Below the pieces are notes generated by a model, which was given only the letters and a program-made list of their open reading frames with translations, was not told the origin of the DNA and did no database searches. A DNA stretch of 64,000 nucleotides from Nereocystis luetkeana. Taxonomy: Eukaryota > Sar > Phaeophyceae > Laminariales > Laminariaceae. Below, in pieces: positions 45,641 through 58,075 of this stretch. Each line of letters starts with the position of its first letter. Within the stretch, counting starts at the first letter, position 1. The translations under genes were made by a program, and so were the position numbers. The DNA is taken from contig JARUPZ010000001.1 of NCBI GenBank assembly GCA_031213475.1, positions 20,428,933-20,492,932 of the forward strand. The letters run 5' to 3'.

Positions 45641-48507
45641 TCGTGTACTGCAAAGGGGTTTAAAGTTGTACTCCTGGTAATATTTTACCGGTACAAATAT
45701 ATACCTGGTATGTGCTTCGAATATATTTTGGTCTTCGGCAGGTAACGATGAACCCTCCCCCAACTTTTTGCGGCCGAGTTTATTTATTTACATTTTTTTC
45801 TAGGAGCACTTTGGCTGTCTACAGCAGCATAATATTCGTGGATATTTGCGAGCTGCGTGTGATCCATTTCTTCTGCTGTTCGTATGTTTCTGCTGCTTGC
45901 TGTTCGAGGTACTCCCCGACGTCTTCTGCGTCGTGATTCAAAATACCCTGATGACTCAAAAGCTCCAGGACGAAACACCCTATCACCCCTCCATAGCAGC
46001 CGAGAGATTGAAAGTTTTTGTCCAAGTTCACATCAGATGCGTCTTACACGTCCGTCCGTATTCGATGTGCGCATTATTTCGTGTTGTCTGCAGAAAATGA
46101 TGATGAACCGTATCGCTACCCTGACGGACCTTAAGGACAACCACTATGGAGGGGTGATCGACTCGGAGTCCGTTGTGGGGCATCACCTCATGATCAACAT
46201 CATCAGGGCAAGGTCAGCTTCTGTCACTGGTGTGTACTACAGACAGGTGTACGTTTGCTGTAGTAAGGAAGTAGCCACACACTTCCCAGAATGAGCCGGG
46301 GAGCGTCTGCGAGGCATACCGAGCTCAAAAAGGCGCTTCTCCAGAGTGTGGCTCGACGTTTGGCCCACGGTGCTGCCCCTACGAATACTGATGTGCAACG
46401 GTGCCCTTTCCTTCGACTAGGGGCCTATTTTGGGATATATAGAGCTACTTCCACATTAGGTTAGTCAAATTTCGGCTATCATAGTCGGCAACCATGTGAA
46501 CGGAGCGGGCGAAAAAGCTGTATATTGAGCTGGGTGTCCCTCCGAAAGGAAGTTGACTCAATCTGAGAAGCGCATGGCCGAGTCCGTGGCTTCGCGGGCG
46601 GGCGTAAAATGTCTGAGATTGGCTGAATTGTCTCGAATCTAATCTGTATAAACGAACAAACAGGAAAGAGCGCTAATGACCTTCTAGATCAAACCCATAC
46701 CGTAAAGACCCACGACCAAGAAACGCCCAACTTGAGCATATATTACAACCTTGATGTGAAATCACCAAACTCATAGTGTGTAGGCTGTTACATACCTGAT
46801 ACGAAGTTGTAGCAGCACCCTCCGTTGAGCACGAAAATTTCAGAGCGTCACTCGAACAGTGAGGCTTATGTTCCTTTAAAAACATTTGTTTTCGTTTGTG
46901 AACCTGTTTATGAAAAGCAAAAATATATTTTGTCCCCATCAGTTCATCTACAAGGTTTCGGTTAGGGTCGCGCATGAAAAAATGAACAAAACAATGAGGG
47001 CGAAAAAATGAAACGCAAAAAAAAACAAAAAAGCGAACAAAAAACGTGCGAGACGCACGGGCGGCTTGTTTGTTTTCCCGCTTTCTTGCTCGAACTCATT
47101 TCGTTTTTTTGGTTAATTAAGTGAAAAAAACATGGACACGGGAGGGTACCAGCCAATTTACCATGCAGTTTTAGAGGCACAAAACAATAATGGAAATAAA
47201 GAAAATGCGCAATCGAAAACAAATACGCAGAATCACGGGTGACGCTTATCATTAGTTTACATGACTGAATGGAAACGGGAAAATAAGTGACGTAATTAAA
47301 AAGTATAAAAAGCGGGCGCGGACGGCCAATGATGCCCGATCGCGTGCTCCCCCCCATAGCCGCCATAGAACCGTATGAGAACCGGTTGTTCTTCCGTCCA
47401 CCGCTCGGGGCATCATGTCCTACCCTGGTAGATCCTTCAGATGAGGAATCTAGCTGCCCTGAAACGTCTAGATCATCCAGACGGATTTGATTCTCTCGCC
47501 GAATGGTCATACATACGCTGGAATCCGGTGTGTTTATTCCAACAGTAACAACACCATTTTCGAGATATCTACGAAGTTCATGTGATTCATTTTCGGGCGC
47601 TGACTTGCATTGTGCCTAAGACCCGGCTGTGTTGGCCCGGCGATGGATGCAGCCCCTCCAGGGGGGGGGGGGTGCGGGGACAATTCTTCGGCACCCGTAA
47701 CACCTTTGTTTTTGTTAATGAACCCCTCTCTCGAGGTTTCCCGATGCGCTGCGGGCTACCGAACGCCATCGAACAAGACCTCACCAGGAACGTAAGGAGG
47801 GAGCCAGCGGACACCTCCCTCGACCACGCATCCCTCCGCGCGATCAACCCGCCTAACCAAAGTGTCCGCCCTGCGTCTCGCCTTCCTGTACGTCAGCACC
47901 AGCCGCCCGCCAGCGGGAACAGCGTAGTAGTTAGCAGTCTCGCGTGACAATTATTGGGTGGCAGCGCGAACGAGGCCGATGAGGTATGCCCGAGGTCGAG
48001 GTTCACCACGACGATCCGAGAAAGGAACGCCGCGCAAGGTGTGGGGAACTACAACCCCGTGATGCTCGAGAAGCTGGTTATAATCTGCCATACATCAGGA
48101 CCTTGAGGTTGCCTACAGGTAACCTTGAACCCCAGCGCTTAATCGCTCCGCCGAGGTCACAGCAAGTTGATGTATTTCCGCGCCTGGCTTCTAGTTTCCC
48201 TCTCTTTTGCACCAGCGCCCCGCCGACGCTTGCGGCAGCTTCGGGCGAGCCTTGAGAACGGCCACTGACAGGCACCTTCTAACCGACGCAGGGAAAGGTG
48301 CCTGGAGGCCTTGCGTTTGTTCCTCCCTCGGGACCACCGTCTGGCCCGGGGATTTTCTGCTCCGGTTCTGTCTTACAGTCGCAGGCATCGCGATCCCTGG
48401 CGTCGTCCTGACGTGCGCACTCCCATGAAGAGTCAAGCGTGGGGGGAATTTTCCTGGCGCTTCGACCGGGTTTGGGTAAATTCTGTCGCTTTTGGAAGAT
48501 GGCCTCG
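45641..48507. other. Stretch with only weak coding candidates
   Basis: Minus 45819-46031 reads a charged peptide (DAEDVGEYLEQQAAETYEQQ). Plus 46097-46213 reads LTDLKDNHYGGVIDSESVVG between CAG and GT. At 47756-47950 both strands are open. A TACCCTGGTA is at 47421. None has a recognised family; I cannot support a gene. Confidence 0.3.
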
Positions 48508-48837
48508 TTTTTCTTTTTTAATCATCATTTCCGCTTGCCAGCCTAACAATCGTAGGAGGTTTTACCCTCGACGACCTTCTGGGCAAGCCGTGGTCGTAGG
48601 TGCCTATCCTTCCCCCCCCCCGGTACGTGCCTTCACTTTTTGTCGCGCATAGGGTTCAGCATTCCCACTGCTCGTCGATTTTCATCGAATGTAGCTAACT
48701 CACGCTCTCGCGCTTTCAGCTAATCGATTTATTTCATGCAATAAAAAGCCCCTACGAGCATGCACTCGGTGGGACTTGAACCCACCAAATTAATCTTGAT
48801 AGGCACGCGGACCACCTACCAAACCACCGGGGGCACT
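48508..48837 (-). mobile_element. SINE family S1, full copy
   Basis: Same head, body and tail as 34991-35320, inverted. Box B complement at 48772-48782. A C10 run replaces the G-rich patch. Confidence 0.75.
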
Positions 48838-48950
48838 GGCTCTCTGAAGGAGGACGAACCCGTCGCGTTATCTGGGACACGGAAACCTCCCTAGTGTCGT
48901 AGTCAATTACTTTTTTCTGGGCACCTTTCCCGCCACAGAAGTATCTCGAG

Positions 48951-49214
48951 TCATCCCATGCGCGGTGCCAAGTAGCTGTCTTGCTGTGGAGATATTTCGC
49001 GGCGTCTAAGACGACGGGTGGATGGGGTGGAAAGTGCCAAGGCTCCCGCAAGGAGCAGCCAGCCGACGAAAAACGACATCAGAACCATAACGACCGATAC
49101 AATCACGCCGGCAGCGAGGATCCGCCCGTGTCGCAAGAGAGGCAAGTGTTGCTGACGCTTCTCCCGTACCGTTCTGAGCACAAAACATAATCTTGCGCAA
49201 GCGATAGGAACCAT
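48951..49214 (-). CDS. Possible small membrane protein
   Basis: 87-codon frame from ATG: basic N-terminal half (REKRQQHLPLLRHGR), then a long hydrophobic segment ILAAGVIVSVVMVLMSFF continuing to WLLLAGALAL, then a basic tail. This fits one long or two short membrane helices. It lies beside a SINE S1, with no conserved domain. It may be chance in GC-rich sequence. Confidence 0.25.
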   Translation of the reverse strand: MVPIACARLCFVLRTVREKRQQHLPLLRHGRILAAGVIVSVVMVLMSFFVGWLLLAGALALSTPSTRRLRRREISPQQDSYLAPRMG

Positions 49215-50537
49215 GGGATCGAGGGGAACATGTAGATCGGGACGGGTACAACAATAGGGCAAGGTGCAACATGACAAGGTGGGGATAGGACCTTACAATG
49301 TCTCGGGGGGCAGGCCGGTCTTGCTGCGATAACTTCGAGGTATCACATTATACGGGCTCTTTCCAGACTATCCAACTCCGGATCGCATATCTACCGTTCG
49401 CTCCCGACGTGAATCGAGACAGTGCTTGCTTGCACCGATGGGTCGCGGACGCTTGTTCATGCCACACATACAGCGTGAAATGTTATCGGGCGTTGGTATG
49501 AATAGGTGGTCTTCTCCCCAATGTATCAACCCTTCCCAGCCTCTGTCTTCCTAGTTCAACCAACTGGCCATAAACAAATCTATGAACCTCTTGCCCATCC
49601 CCTTCTGCTTGCGTAGTATGCCAACGATTCAATACGTTTCCACAAACAAACCCCAGATTTCCTCCGTCCAATCTTCTACTTCGGTTTGCTCATGAGTCTG
49701 GGCCTGGTGGTCCACTCTAGGTTATATACACACATCCGATATAGACTGCTCAACGTATACTTACAACATACCTGGTACCAGACCTAAACCCCACCTTGAA
49801 ACAGTATCTACACTACTATCTGTATGCTACCAACACATGTTTCATGCCTTTATTCCCATACCACTCACACTCCGACGTGTTATTTATGGTAGTGCTGGCC
49901 ACTGCGTTATGTTATGTTGGTGTGTTATTTGTAACACACTAATAATGTGTTTGGCTAGTACTGCTGAGGAACATGGTGGCGTTGTGTTACGGTGTTATAT
50001 ATAAATAACTCTTCGCTTAAGAGTAACACTATTTTAGTGTAGCGCTGCGTCGGCGGTAACATTATATTATCGCGTTAGTCAATATGCGGATTGCGATCTG
50101 GGCGTGTTAGAGGGATGAGGTACGTCCGTGTTTGGTGAAAGCCAAGCACTGTGTAACAACAGTGTTAGTTCAAGGATTGATCATGGTGTTGCATAATAAT
50201 GTTACTGTGCCAAACCTGGACGAGATCGAGCAGCAACATGACTGTGCACGTTCGTCGGTTTCCAGTTAACACTGTTTTACCGCGTTACCATGATTACTTC
50301 TCCAGACTGGCAGTGCTGACACCATGATAATGTCGGTACGTTACGACAGGTTCCTGCGTTAGGCCGCATACCGTCTGTACGTGTTGTCCGAGTGTGGCCT
50401 ATCCGAGGGGTGAAATACATATTATATCACTCGTTCCTCAGGTAGGTAATGAAACGAAGCGGGTATTCCAGCCCACAGAAGTGTGCGGTTTCGACGCCAA
50501 ACAGATCCCGCCGTCCGGAGAGGCGGAACGTGTGTTG
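49215..50537. other. No supported gene
   Basis: 49900-50350 is rich in GTGTTA and TAACAC on both strands, suggesting a decayed repeat. TACCTGGTA at 49769. Confidence 0.45.
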
Positions 50538-50601
50538 AGGGTTACCCTGGGCTGGGTAATCGATCGCGATGGTTTACCCTTATAGCTCAGTACCTGGTAG
50601 G
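50538..50601 (+). mobile_element. SINE S2 fragment, split by a hAT element
   Basis: GGTTACCCTGGGCTGGGTAA through TATAGCTCAGTA is the S2 tRNA-like 5' half on the plus strand. It continues after the hAT element at 52713 with GGTAACACCTTGAC. An extra CCTGGTA sits after CAGTA. Confidence 0.6.
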
Positions 50602-50819
50602 CAGTGTGGTGAACCGAAAACCGAAACTCGTATTTTTTGTCGTTTTTTCCGACCGAAAACCGACTATTATTTGTCGGTTTTTTGTTTAGAAAAATAAACC
50701 GAAACCGAAAAACCGACTCGGGTTTTCTCGGTTGTTTTTTTTCCCCTGTCCCCTACCCCCAAAAAAGCCTTCATATAGGTATGGAAACCCCTTTGAATTT
50801 TTTTGAATGCATGCGCCAC

Positions 50820-50852
50820 AATGGGAATGACTAACTGTTAGTCATTCCCATT
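50820..50852. repeat. Perfect 33-bp palindrome
   Basis: AATGGGAATGACTAAC, a single T, then the exact inverse. TGCGCCACA precedes it and recurs just after it. It would form a hairpin with almost no loop. Inside the hAT element. Confidence 0.85.
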
Positions 50853-51162
50853 GATGCGCCACACGCGACACAACCAGCACACAGCCCACATCTCGCAACA
50901 GCATAGCAGTATGTTTAGCAGCACGGCAAACAGAAGCACAGCAGTGGCAGCCGGCAGCAAGCAGCTGTCGCACAGGGCACAGCGCACTGTGCGCGGCGAG
51001 ACTGCGAGGGACAAATCATGCCGAATGCAGACGGCGTTTAGTGCGGGCTTCTTCGTTTGTTTGCTGCACTGCTGCCGCACTGCGACAGTTGCCCTCTGCC
51101 TACAATATTATGGCTTCTTCGTCTTCACTGCCCCCCCCTTGAGCAACTAAGGGCAACTAATA

Positions 51163-51420
51163 AAGGTCATTCTTATCGGAGAGCTTTTTTTCCAAATTTT
51201 CCAAAGTTTGGAAATAGTTGGAGATATGTATCGATATACGGAGACGTTCTGTCACTAATAATCGTGAAATTCTCCAGAAACAAAAATATCAAGTTCGTTT
51301 TAACATTCCAATATTTGGAAAAAGAAAACAGGGAAAATTTTAAATAGGGAAGATTATGAAAAATGCGCGAAAAATACGTCGAAAATTTGGATAAAAAAGC
51401 TATCCGATGAGGAGCCTCTT
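51163..51420 (+). mobile_element. Family C MITE inside the hAT element
   Basis: GGTCATTCTTATCGGAGAGC left end, GCTATCCGATGAGGAGCC right end. Same interior orientation as 19358-19611. Confidence 0.7.
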
Positions 51421-51426
51421 ATTAGG

Positions 51427-52254
51427 GCCGGTCTTATCGAGGGCCAAATAAACGAAAAAAAAAACTAAATAAAACGAACAGACTTTCGTTTTTCGCAAAA
51501 AACAGCAGGTTGAGTCCTAACGAGGGCAAAAAAAAAGGAAAAATAAAACGAAACAAAAATAAGAAGCCGAGTCGAATTTTACGCGGTGCAATTTTTCGGA
51601 ATGACTCAACCGCCACAGCACGTGGTTCCCGGCGATAGCGCTCGACAGCGACGGTGGATAGACACAACAACTCGAACACGTGAGGCACCCTCCACAGCAG
51701 GCGGTTCTCGTGGTCCAACCCGCTCCCTACAGAGTGCTCTAGAACTTGTGTATCGGCCATCGCTGTTCGATGGCAGACGTTTAAATGTTGAGTGGGACTC
51801 ATTTCGAAAAATATACCGCCACAGCCACTTCCTGATCCCCCGGTTTCTTACGAGGGCACGCCATGGTGATTCCCTACCCATATCTGCTCGCGCCGTCGGC
51901 AGACAAGCCGCGTGGCAGCCACAAGCACTACCTCGGCCATCGGGCGTTTGTCAACCGGTCGTAGAAATTGTTTCGGAACTTCATCCCAACGCGTCGAGCT
52001 CCTTCTATGTCCCTCTTCGACCCTGGGTATCCCATACCCTGGTATATACCTGGTATTTCGTTTATTTGGCACCCATTTCGTTTTTTTTTAAATCCTCTGG
52101 TATCGGGATCTTTAAATTTGAAAACGGAAATATCGGTATCTTTACTTCTAATTTTTTTAATTTGATCGAAAAAACTCACGTACTCTTTAGTTCTGTTTTT
52201 TGTTTTTTCTTTTCGCTTTTTTTTCGTTTATTTTGCCCTCGATAAGACCGGCCC
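51427..52254 (+). mobile_element. Family D element
   Basis: Inverted ends GGGCCGGTCTTATCGAGGGC and its inverse GCCCTCGATAAGACCGGCCC, 828 bp, flanked by TTA on both sides. The interior aligns with 18811-20395. An open frame contains RRWIDTT, GSRGPTR and YRHSHFLIPRFL; product unknown. It carries TACCCTGGTA and TACCTGGTA side by side at 52035-52055, absent from D'. Confidence 0.65.
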
Positions 52255-52345
52255 TTATAGAGAGCTTTTTCCCTCAATTTTTCGACGTTTTTTTCACGAT
52301 TTTTTTTAATCTTCCGTATTTTCCTGTTTTTTAACTGCCGTATCT
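52255..52345. mobile_element. Family C partial copy next to D
   Basis: AGAGAGCTTTTTCCCTCAA and ATTTTCCTGTTTTTT resemble one half of family C. It begins where D ends. Confidence 0.45.
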
Positions 52346-52739
52346 GCACAATTAAAGTCTGCTGCAAAATATTGGCACGTCTGACGGCCCCGTCTGACGT
52401 ACCAGTGTGATAGCTTCTGTCACTGGCGTAGCAGACGCAGGTACTGCAGGAGGGCCATTTGACACCATACGATCACATGTCATATGTGTCATTATGCCAA
52501 CACATGCACATCGAACCCTTCTAAACACTGACCTTTATATTAGGTTTGGCGAGAAACCGACCGAAAAACCGACCGAGAAACCTTAGGTCCACCGAGAAAC
52601 CTTCGGTTTCGGTTTCGGTTTTGTTCGATTTAACCGACCGAAACCGACCGACGTTTTGGGGAAAACCTGAAAAACCGAACGAGCCACTTTTCACTTTCGG
52701 TTCACAACACTGCTGGTAGGTAACACCTTGACAACGACA

Positions 52740-53892
52740 CAACCAAAAACAAATGCCAGAGTGAAACGTTCAATGGAACGCCACAAGTTGTTCCACGGAA
52801 CATTCGACGCGCGTATCTGGAAACCCCTGTTTTTAGGCGACATGCGCCAGAGACAGCCAGCAAAAACCAATTCCAGGTGGGCAGAGGGCTGGGAGAGACT
52901 AAAGGTGCAACAATTCTTGAGTGGTGCATAGTGGCAAGCTCGAGGTAAGGCTGGCTGTCTGCGTGGGGGGGGTGAAGGTGTGAATGCGCTTGAATCCGGC
53001 GTGCACTGTCCTGTGACCAAAGGGCGGCAAGACTTTCGAGGAGTACTTTCGCACTCGTACATAAACCATGTGCTGCTGCTGTAGCTACCTACTTCTGCTG
53101 TCTTAGCTTCGTCGAGTGTGTCGGCATGCCGTTGCCTAAGGTGTAGACGACGTCTGCTGTGTCTGGGCGGGGGTGCCTCCTGGTGTATCGCAGAGCATTT
53201 ATTTGTGCGGGGTGCAGCATTCTTGTGATGCTCTCGGATCCTGCTATTATTATTGTGTCGGAGCCCGCTTTTTTTCGTCTCCCCGCAATGCGGAAAATAT
53301 CTTCGAGCCAGATATTACTACACACCACACGCCATATTTTACAGCATCGTCTTCAGGCTTCAGGCTGCTGCTTGTTGCAGCTTCGGCCTCACACGCCTCA
53401 CTCAGTCCTGTGCAGCAAGGCCTTAGCGACTTTGAAGTCATTTTTTTTTACGGCTGGAGCTGGGTTTCCCGCGTGTGTAACTTCAAGAGGCACCACATAC
53501 AGCAGCGCACAACGCACGGCCATACGGCCAGGTCTCTCTCCTCTCCCTCCCTCCATCCTTCCCTCTCTCGACTCAAATTCTGCGACAAGGTGTGTTTGTT
53601 TTATCTTCCCGTCCCGTGTGGAATCTCTCCGCAGACCAAAATCGTACGTATTTTTTTTACAGAGAGATGATGTTTTAATTTTAAAGAAAAAAATGTTTTT
53701 CACGACGGTTGTGAGATCGAGTACGTACTATTTAATACTTCAAGTGCCTTGTACAGCAAGTTATAATGCTGCTGCTGTACTGCAGCTGTTGTGCGAGTAC
53801 GCATTCCGTCGAACGAAAGTCGTGTCTTCGCAGTTTGCGTGTGCCAATTCGATCGCGGGTGGTCTACGATTATTTACGCCCACCCATGTTTA
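52740..53892. other. No supported gene
   Basis: Overlapping open frames on both strands (a 245-codon plus frame at 53159-53896) have composition like translated non-coding sequence. Minus 53089-53270 looks slightly protein-like. Confidence 0.4.
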
Positions 53893-54204
53893 TTAGCAGT
53901 CTGGGAGAAGAAGGGATCTTCAGGATTTTTTTTTACTTGAAAAATGTGTAGCGTGGTCTGCACTTCTCTTCGGAATCGTCGTCCGCATCTGAGAAATTTC
54001 CTGGTTCGATGCAAACTCGGCGTAGCCTCGTTTACGGCGAGTTTTGGCCCGTTTCGGCTGCGGTTTGGGGTCAGGGTTAGGGTTAGGGTTAGGGTTAGGG
54101 TTAGGGGTTGGGTTTGGTCTTCGCCCGTGCCTTCACCCCAACAGGAACCAAAACATCGGAACAGCCTACCGACCTAAAGATCCCTTCTTCTCCCAGATTG
54201 TTAA
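53893..54204 (-). mobile_element. Family E element with (TTAGGG)5
   Basis: Full copy, minus orientation. Its core holds five tandem TTAGGG units (about 54073-54110), the cleanest telomere-like array in the window. Confidence 0.8.
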
Positions 54205-54446
54205 ATGTCCTCTTCAGAAATAAGGGCGCTCCTCAGATTGGCACATAATTGTTGTGAACAGTCAGACGAAATCTCGTGATCCTTCCAGCAGTGCATTGAA
54301 ATCTATCAAAAAAATCTGTACGGGTTCATGCAGGATCCTGGGCGTCGCCAGCCGAATCAGTGCGAACGCTGTCTTTTGCACATACATGCCAACGCAATAT
54401 TAACCAACGTAACGCAGTCCGAAGCCACGCAGCGAACTGGCGACGC

Positions 54447-54578
54447 GCACACGTAGGGTACCGGGGGAGAAGGGTAGACACCTGTGACCCACGGCTTGTC
54501 CAGAAGCTCGTTGAGGGTAACACCTCCCACGAGGTATTAGGCTGGCAAGTAAAAGTGATGATAAAAAAACAGAATTGA
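54447..54578 (+). mobile_element. SINE family S1, 3' part only
   Basis: GGCTTGTCCAGAAGCTCGTT and GGCTGGCAAGTAAAAGTGAT match the 3' half of S1. The tRNA head is missing. Confidence 0.65.
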
Positions 54579-55275
54579 ATTGATTATATCTATATATATA
54601 TTCACGGCAATCCTCGGGTAGACAGGAACCAACCACACGCCTGTATTCGAATTGAATCCATCACCAGCCTGTAGTGTTCGCCACCGTCGTAGCCTTACAA
54701 AATATGCATTTTTAGTGATCGTCAGCCACGTTGGCTCCAGACTCCACAATATATTTTATACCTGGTACGCGACAATTTCTGAAGCCTAAAAAAGTAAATA
54801 CTCAATTTTGAGGGGAACGCCGAAACGCACGCGTCTCCTCGTGTTCGCCGGCATACCGTACCCGGCACCCGGCACCGTCTCGTTACGTCGGAGGTAAGGA
54901 GTATTAAAACTTTTGCTTGCGCCGTCCTTGTCGTTGTGCCCACAGCGACTGGCGGCTCCTCTACATCGCAGCAGCGCGGTTGCTGTTTTGAGGCGTTGCT
55001 GACATTGTGTAGTTCATCCCCGCTCTGGTACTTACTTGCAACTATCCTGGCGTGTGTCGCCTTTTTTTTGTCACTGCGCGACGGAAGCACCACTGTCTTC
55101 GAAACGGACGGAGTCTTTCAAGTTCCCCAAAATAGTGTCTCCATCCTCCTCTGCTTGTGTTCATAGCCGTCCCCAGTTAGTTCTTTAAGCTTGGTCCTGT
55201 TGGGGGACCTACTCACAAGGTACCAGGGGTCCACCTGGGAAAAGCAAGCATGCGTCTTCCGCCGCATATTTGATT

Positions 55276-55678
55276 GCTGTGAAGGTGTTACCTACTACTG
55301 AACTTTTGATGTGCAATATCAATCGATTCCCCAGCCTAGGCTAATCGTTAACCCCTTTAGAACTCCAGTCCCGTTTTGGGGACAAGGCACTCAAATTCCA
55401 AGTAATTTGTCCCCAATTGTCCCCAAAACGATACTGCAGTTCCAAAAGGGTTAAATCTTCCCCCCGCTGAACGGCGGGATATTTGGGGCGTCGGTACCGT
55501 ATAAGGCCGTACGCTGACCTACTACCCGCTTCGTTACAATACCTGTTTAACTAGAGATGCATGTATGTTTCGAACCCGTGTTCTGCCGACGATACTAAGT
55601 GCGAAGGTGTTACTGTACTGAGCTAGAAGGATGATAACATATCAATCGGTTACCCAGCTCAGGGTAATATTTATAGCA
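55276..55678 (-). mobile_element. SINE family S2 copy with a TTAA MITE inside
   Basis: Same terminal repeats and body as the other S2 copies, more diverged. A family P MITE (55348-55454) interrupts it at TTAA. Confidence 0.6.
55348..55454. mobile_element. Family P MITE inside S2
   Basis: TTAA at both sides, foldback arms built from CCCGTTTTGGGGACAA and TTGTCCCCAAAACG. The uninterrupted S2 reading at this place would be TTAAATC, with a single TTAA, which supports TTAA duplication. Confidence 0.75.
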
Positions 55679-55822
55679 TTGCAGGTAGCAGGCGCCAGAA
55701 ACACAAAATTACCACCCTCAAGTGAAGCACCACCACCACTCCCACGCCCACCACCGCCACCCGAGCGCCAGCAACAGCTTGTTGTCGCGGGTGTTGGTGG
55801 TGGTATTGGTTGGGGTTGTTGG

Positions 55823-56225
55823 ATTTAACAGACAAATCGGAAAAATGGGAACGAAGCCTAAAATGAGAACCAAGCCGTATCTCCAGAACCATGTGGTGTA
55901 TCAGAGAACCAAAATGATCCTGCGAAACCCCTTGGCCAGCCCTGTGAGAGGAGCTCGTCAGAACGGTCATGCTCCATCTCGTGCCTTCGGGTGGGCGCAA
56001 AAAGCGGTATACGCTGGCTCTATTGTGATTTCTCTAGATGCTGGCTACCGCGGCGATGCCGAGGACTTCCAGCCTGAGCGACAGCTCATTCGAAGGCTGC
56101 TGTACAGCCCCACAGGACTGTCAACTTTTTTTCTTGGAGTTGTACACAATTGGTTTGCTTTCTAAAAAAAAACGTCCGTTCCCATTTTTTGTTTCGTTCC
56201 CATTTTTCCGTTTTGTCTGTTAAAT
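55823..56225. mobile_element. Foldback MITE, 33-bp inverted ends
   Basis: Left end ATTTAACAGACAAATCGGAA and the inverse right end TTCCGTTTTGTCTGTTAAAT. 403 bp. An open frame inside (55845-56162) has no recognised family. Confidence 0.75.
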
Positions 56226-56528
56226 TTTGGCTGTGCTGTTGATGGTGACATATTTTTGTTGATGTGTGCTCACTGAAGAACCAGGTACTAGGAACCTAGA
56301 GATTATACACCACTGTCCTCGCCACTGCCAACAACAGATCAACAGCAGCAGGTCCTAAGGAGCGGAATGTTGGTGGTGGCAGTGGTGGTGTGTGCTGCTA
56401 CTACTGGTTGTGATAGTAGCGACGATGGGCGTCAACATGTTGCTGTTGTTTCAAGATTTTGTTGCCGCTATCGTACTTTTTCAACCATATTACTGTAGGT
56501 AAACGTGTTTCGCGCTGACCCGCATCGC

Positions 56529-56635
56529 CTAACCCTTTTAGAACCGCAGTCCCGTTTTGGGGAAAAAAAACTTAGAATTTGAGTGGATTGTCCCCAAAAC
56601 GGGACTGCGGTTCAGAAGGGGTTTACCGTGGAAGC
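56529..56635. mobile_element. Family P MITE
   Basis: CCCTTTTAGAACCGCAGTCC left arm and the inverse right arm. Flanking TTAA is degenerate (CTAA and TTTA). Confidence 0.7.
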
Positions 56636-57702
56636 GATATCCCAAGACGATTGCACGTTAAGGCATAGGACTCACTTATTGCGTTAACTTCAACAGAGTC
56701 GGGGTATACATCAGGGGGAAAGGATCTCGTACTAAAGTCTGAAGAGGAACACAGGTGTCAGCATATGGACGTTGACATCCATATCTATTGTGATGTGCAG
56801 TCACTTCACACGAGCTTACTAAGAGTATCTTACGATGGATGCGGAGAAATACGATATGCGGCGAGACTTGAGTTTGTTCTTTCTTGCCGACGCACTGTAT
56901 TCAACTTATCTCTATCATACTGATGATCGTAACGCAGGGTAGCTAGTCTACCACAATAGGTAGCAGGTAACGTTCCATAGAACGTTACGAGTACGCTACA
57001 TAGAACGTTGCAGGGACATTGCTAGGAACGGTTCACGGAACCTTGACGGGCTGCTGTAGAATAAACCTGCCCGTAGCGTGGGCATTGTCTCGAGATCAGG
57101 TGATGGCAAGCCCCACCTTGCTCACTCTTATTCCTCCTCTCTTCCATTTCCTTTCCTTTCCTCTCTTCTTTTCCATTTCCTCTTCTCCTCTTGATCTCTG
57201 AGATCAAGATTCCTTCTATAATGGCCAACTAAGCACGAATTTCAAACCATCTTCTTTCTTCATCACAAGTGATCTTCACAGACACTTCGGTGCCGCCTCT
57301 GCATCTCTTCTCATAGAAGACAGAGCCTCAACATGCATTTTTCCTTCAGGTCATGACCCTCGAGGTTATGAGCCTTCCTTCAACAAACAGGAACATCAAA
57401 CCTAACTCAGCCACCGCACATAACGATGCAATGGAATCAACCGTATTTCCAATATCATGACCACAAGCGGAAACTTGTGTACGACAACCACCAAGAATAA
57501 TGTATGTCCCTATAAGCTCCGTGCTAGGATTTGCCATCGTCTTTTGCTCTCGTTAAAAACCGGGATACAGCTGTCAGCGTTGTGTCTGGTCAGGAGGGTG
57601 TCATCCGCCATAGTTGGGAGGCATTAGAGGAGCCAGGTTTAATACTCTAAATAAATGCTGGTTTCTTCTTTTGGCGCGCAAGCAGAAGGGGTTGATTCAT
57701 GC
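56636..57702. other. No supported gene
   Basis: A short hairpin GTAACGTTC/GAACGTTAC (56967-56988). Minus frame 57346-57537 from ATG is protein-like (64 codons) but unrecognised. Confidence 0.4.
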
Positions 57703-57820
57703 TATTACGGGAGACCATTGTAAATAGGACCAAATGTTGTGAGTAAAATATATATATATATATATATATATCGTTTTTAGTGTGTACCGTAGGTCTTATT
57801 AACTATGGTTCCACGTAATA
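57703..57820 (+). mobile_element. Family A MITE with internal (TA)n
   Basis: Family A ends (TTACGGGAGACCATTG left). The core is expanded by a TA run at about 57748-57770. Confidence 0.75.
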
Positions 57821-57958
57821 TTTCGTACAGGAAATTTGAGAGCTTCGATGAACATAGGAAGTGCATGGAGCATGCGTTACAGGAACCCACACACACTCTT
57901 TTTGGTAGATTGGGCCCCCCCTGCCGTGGTGGCCGGGGTGGCACATTGCCCCTTTTAA

Positions 57959-58075
57959 TATTACGGGGGACCATAGTTAATAGGACCAAATATTGGTAGT
58001 AAAAATGGTCAAATATATAGGTTTTTATGTATACCATAGATAGGTAGGTCCTGTTAACTATGGTCCCCCGTAATA
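57959..58075 (+). mobile_element. Family A MITE
   Basis: Perfect left end. The right end is of the CCTGTTAAC subtype, so the two ends are mixed. A short TAGGTAGG duplication lies before the right end. Confidence 0.85.

Larger units (their letters stand above)
50602..52712. mobile_element. hAT-type non-autonomous element
   Basis: Starts CAGTGTGGTGAACCGAAA and ends with the inverse TTTCGGTTCACAACACTG. It is flanked by a perfect 8-bp direct repeat CTGGTAGG (50594-50601 and 52713-52720), as expected for the hAT superfamily. Subterminal regions are rich in AACCGAAA and CCGACCG motifs. 2.1 kb, no transposase seen. It contains family C, family D and a perfect palindrome, and it split an S2 SINE. 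Confidence 0.8.

Noticed and set aside
53159-53896. 245-codon plus-strand frame as a gene
   Set aside because: Composition is like translated pyrimidine-rich non-coding DNA, with no domain; both strands are open in parts.
54073-54112. True chromosome end or fusion point
   Set aside because: The TTAGGG units lie inside family E with intact inverted ends, and other E copies carry them too.
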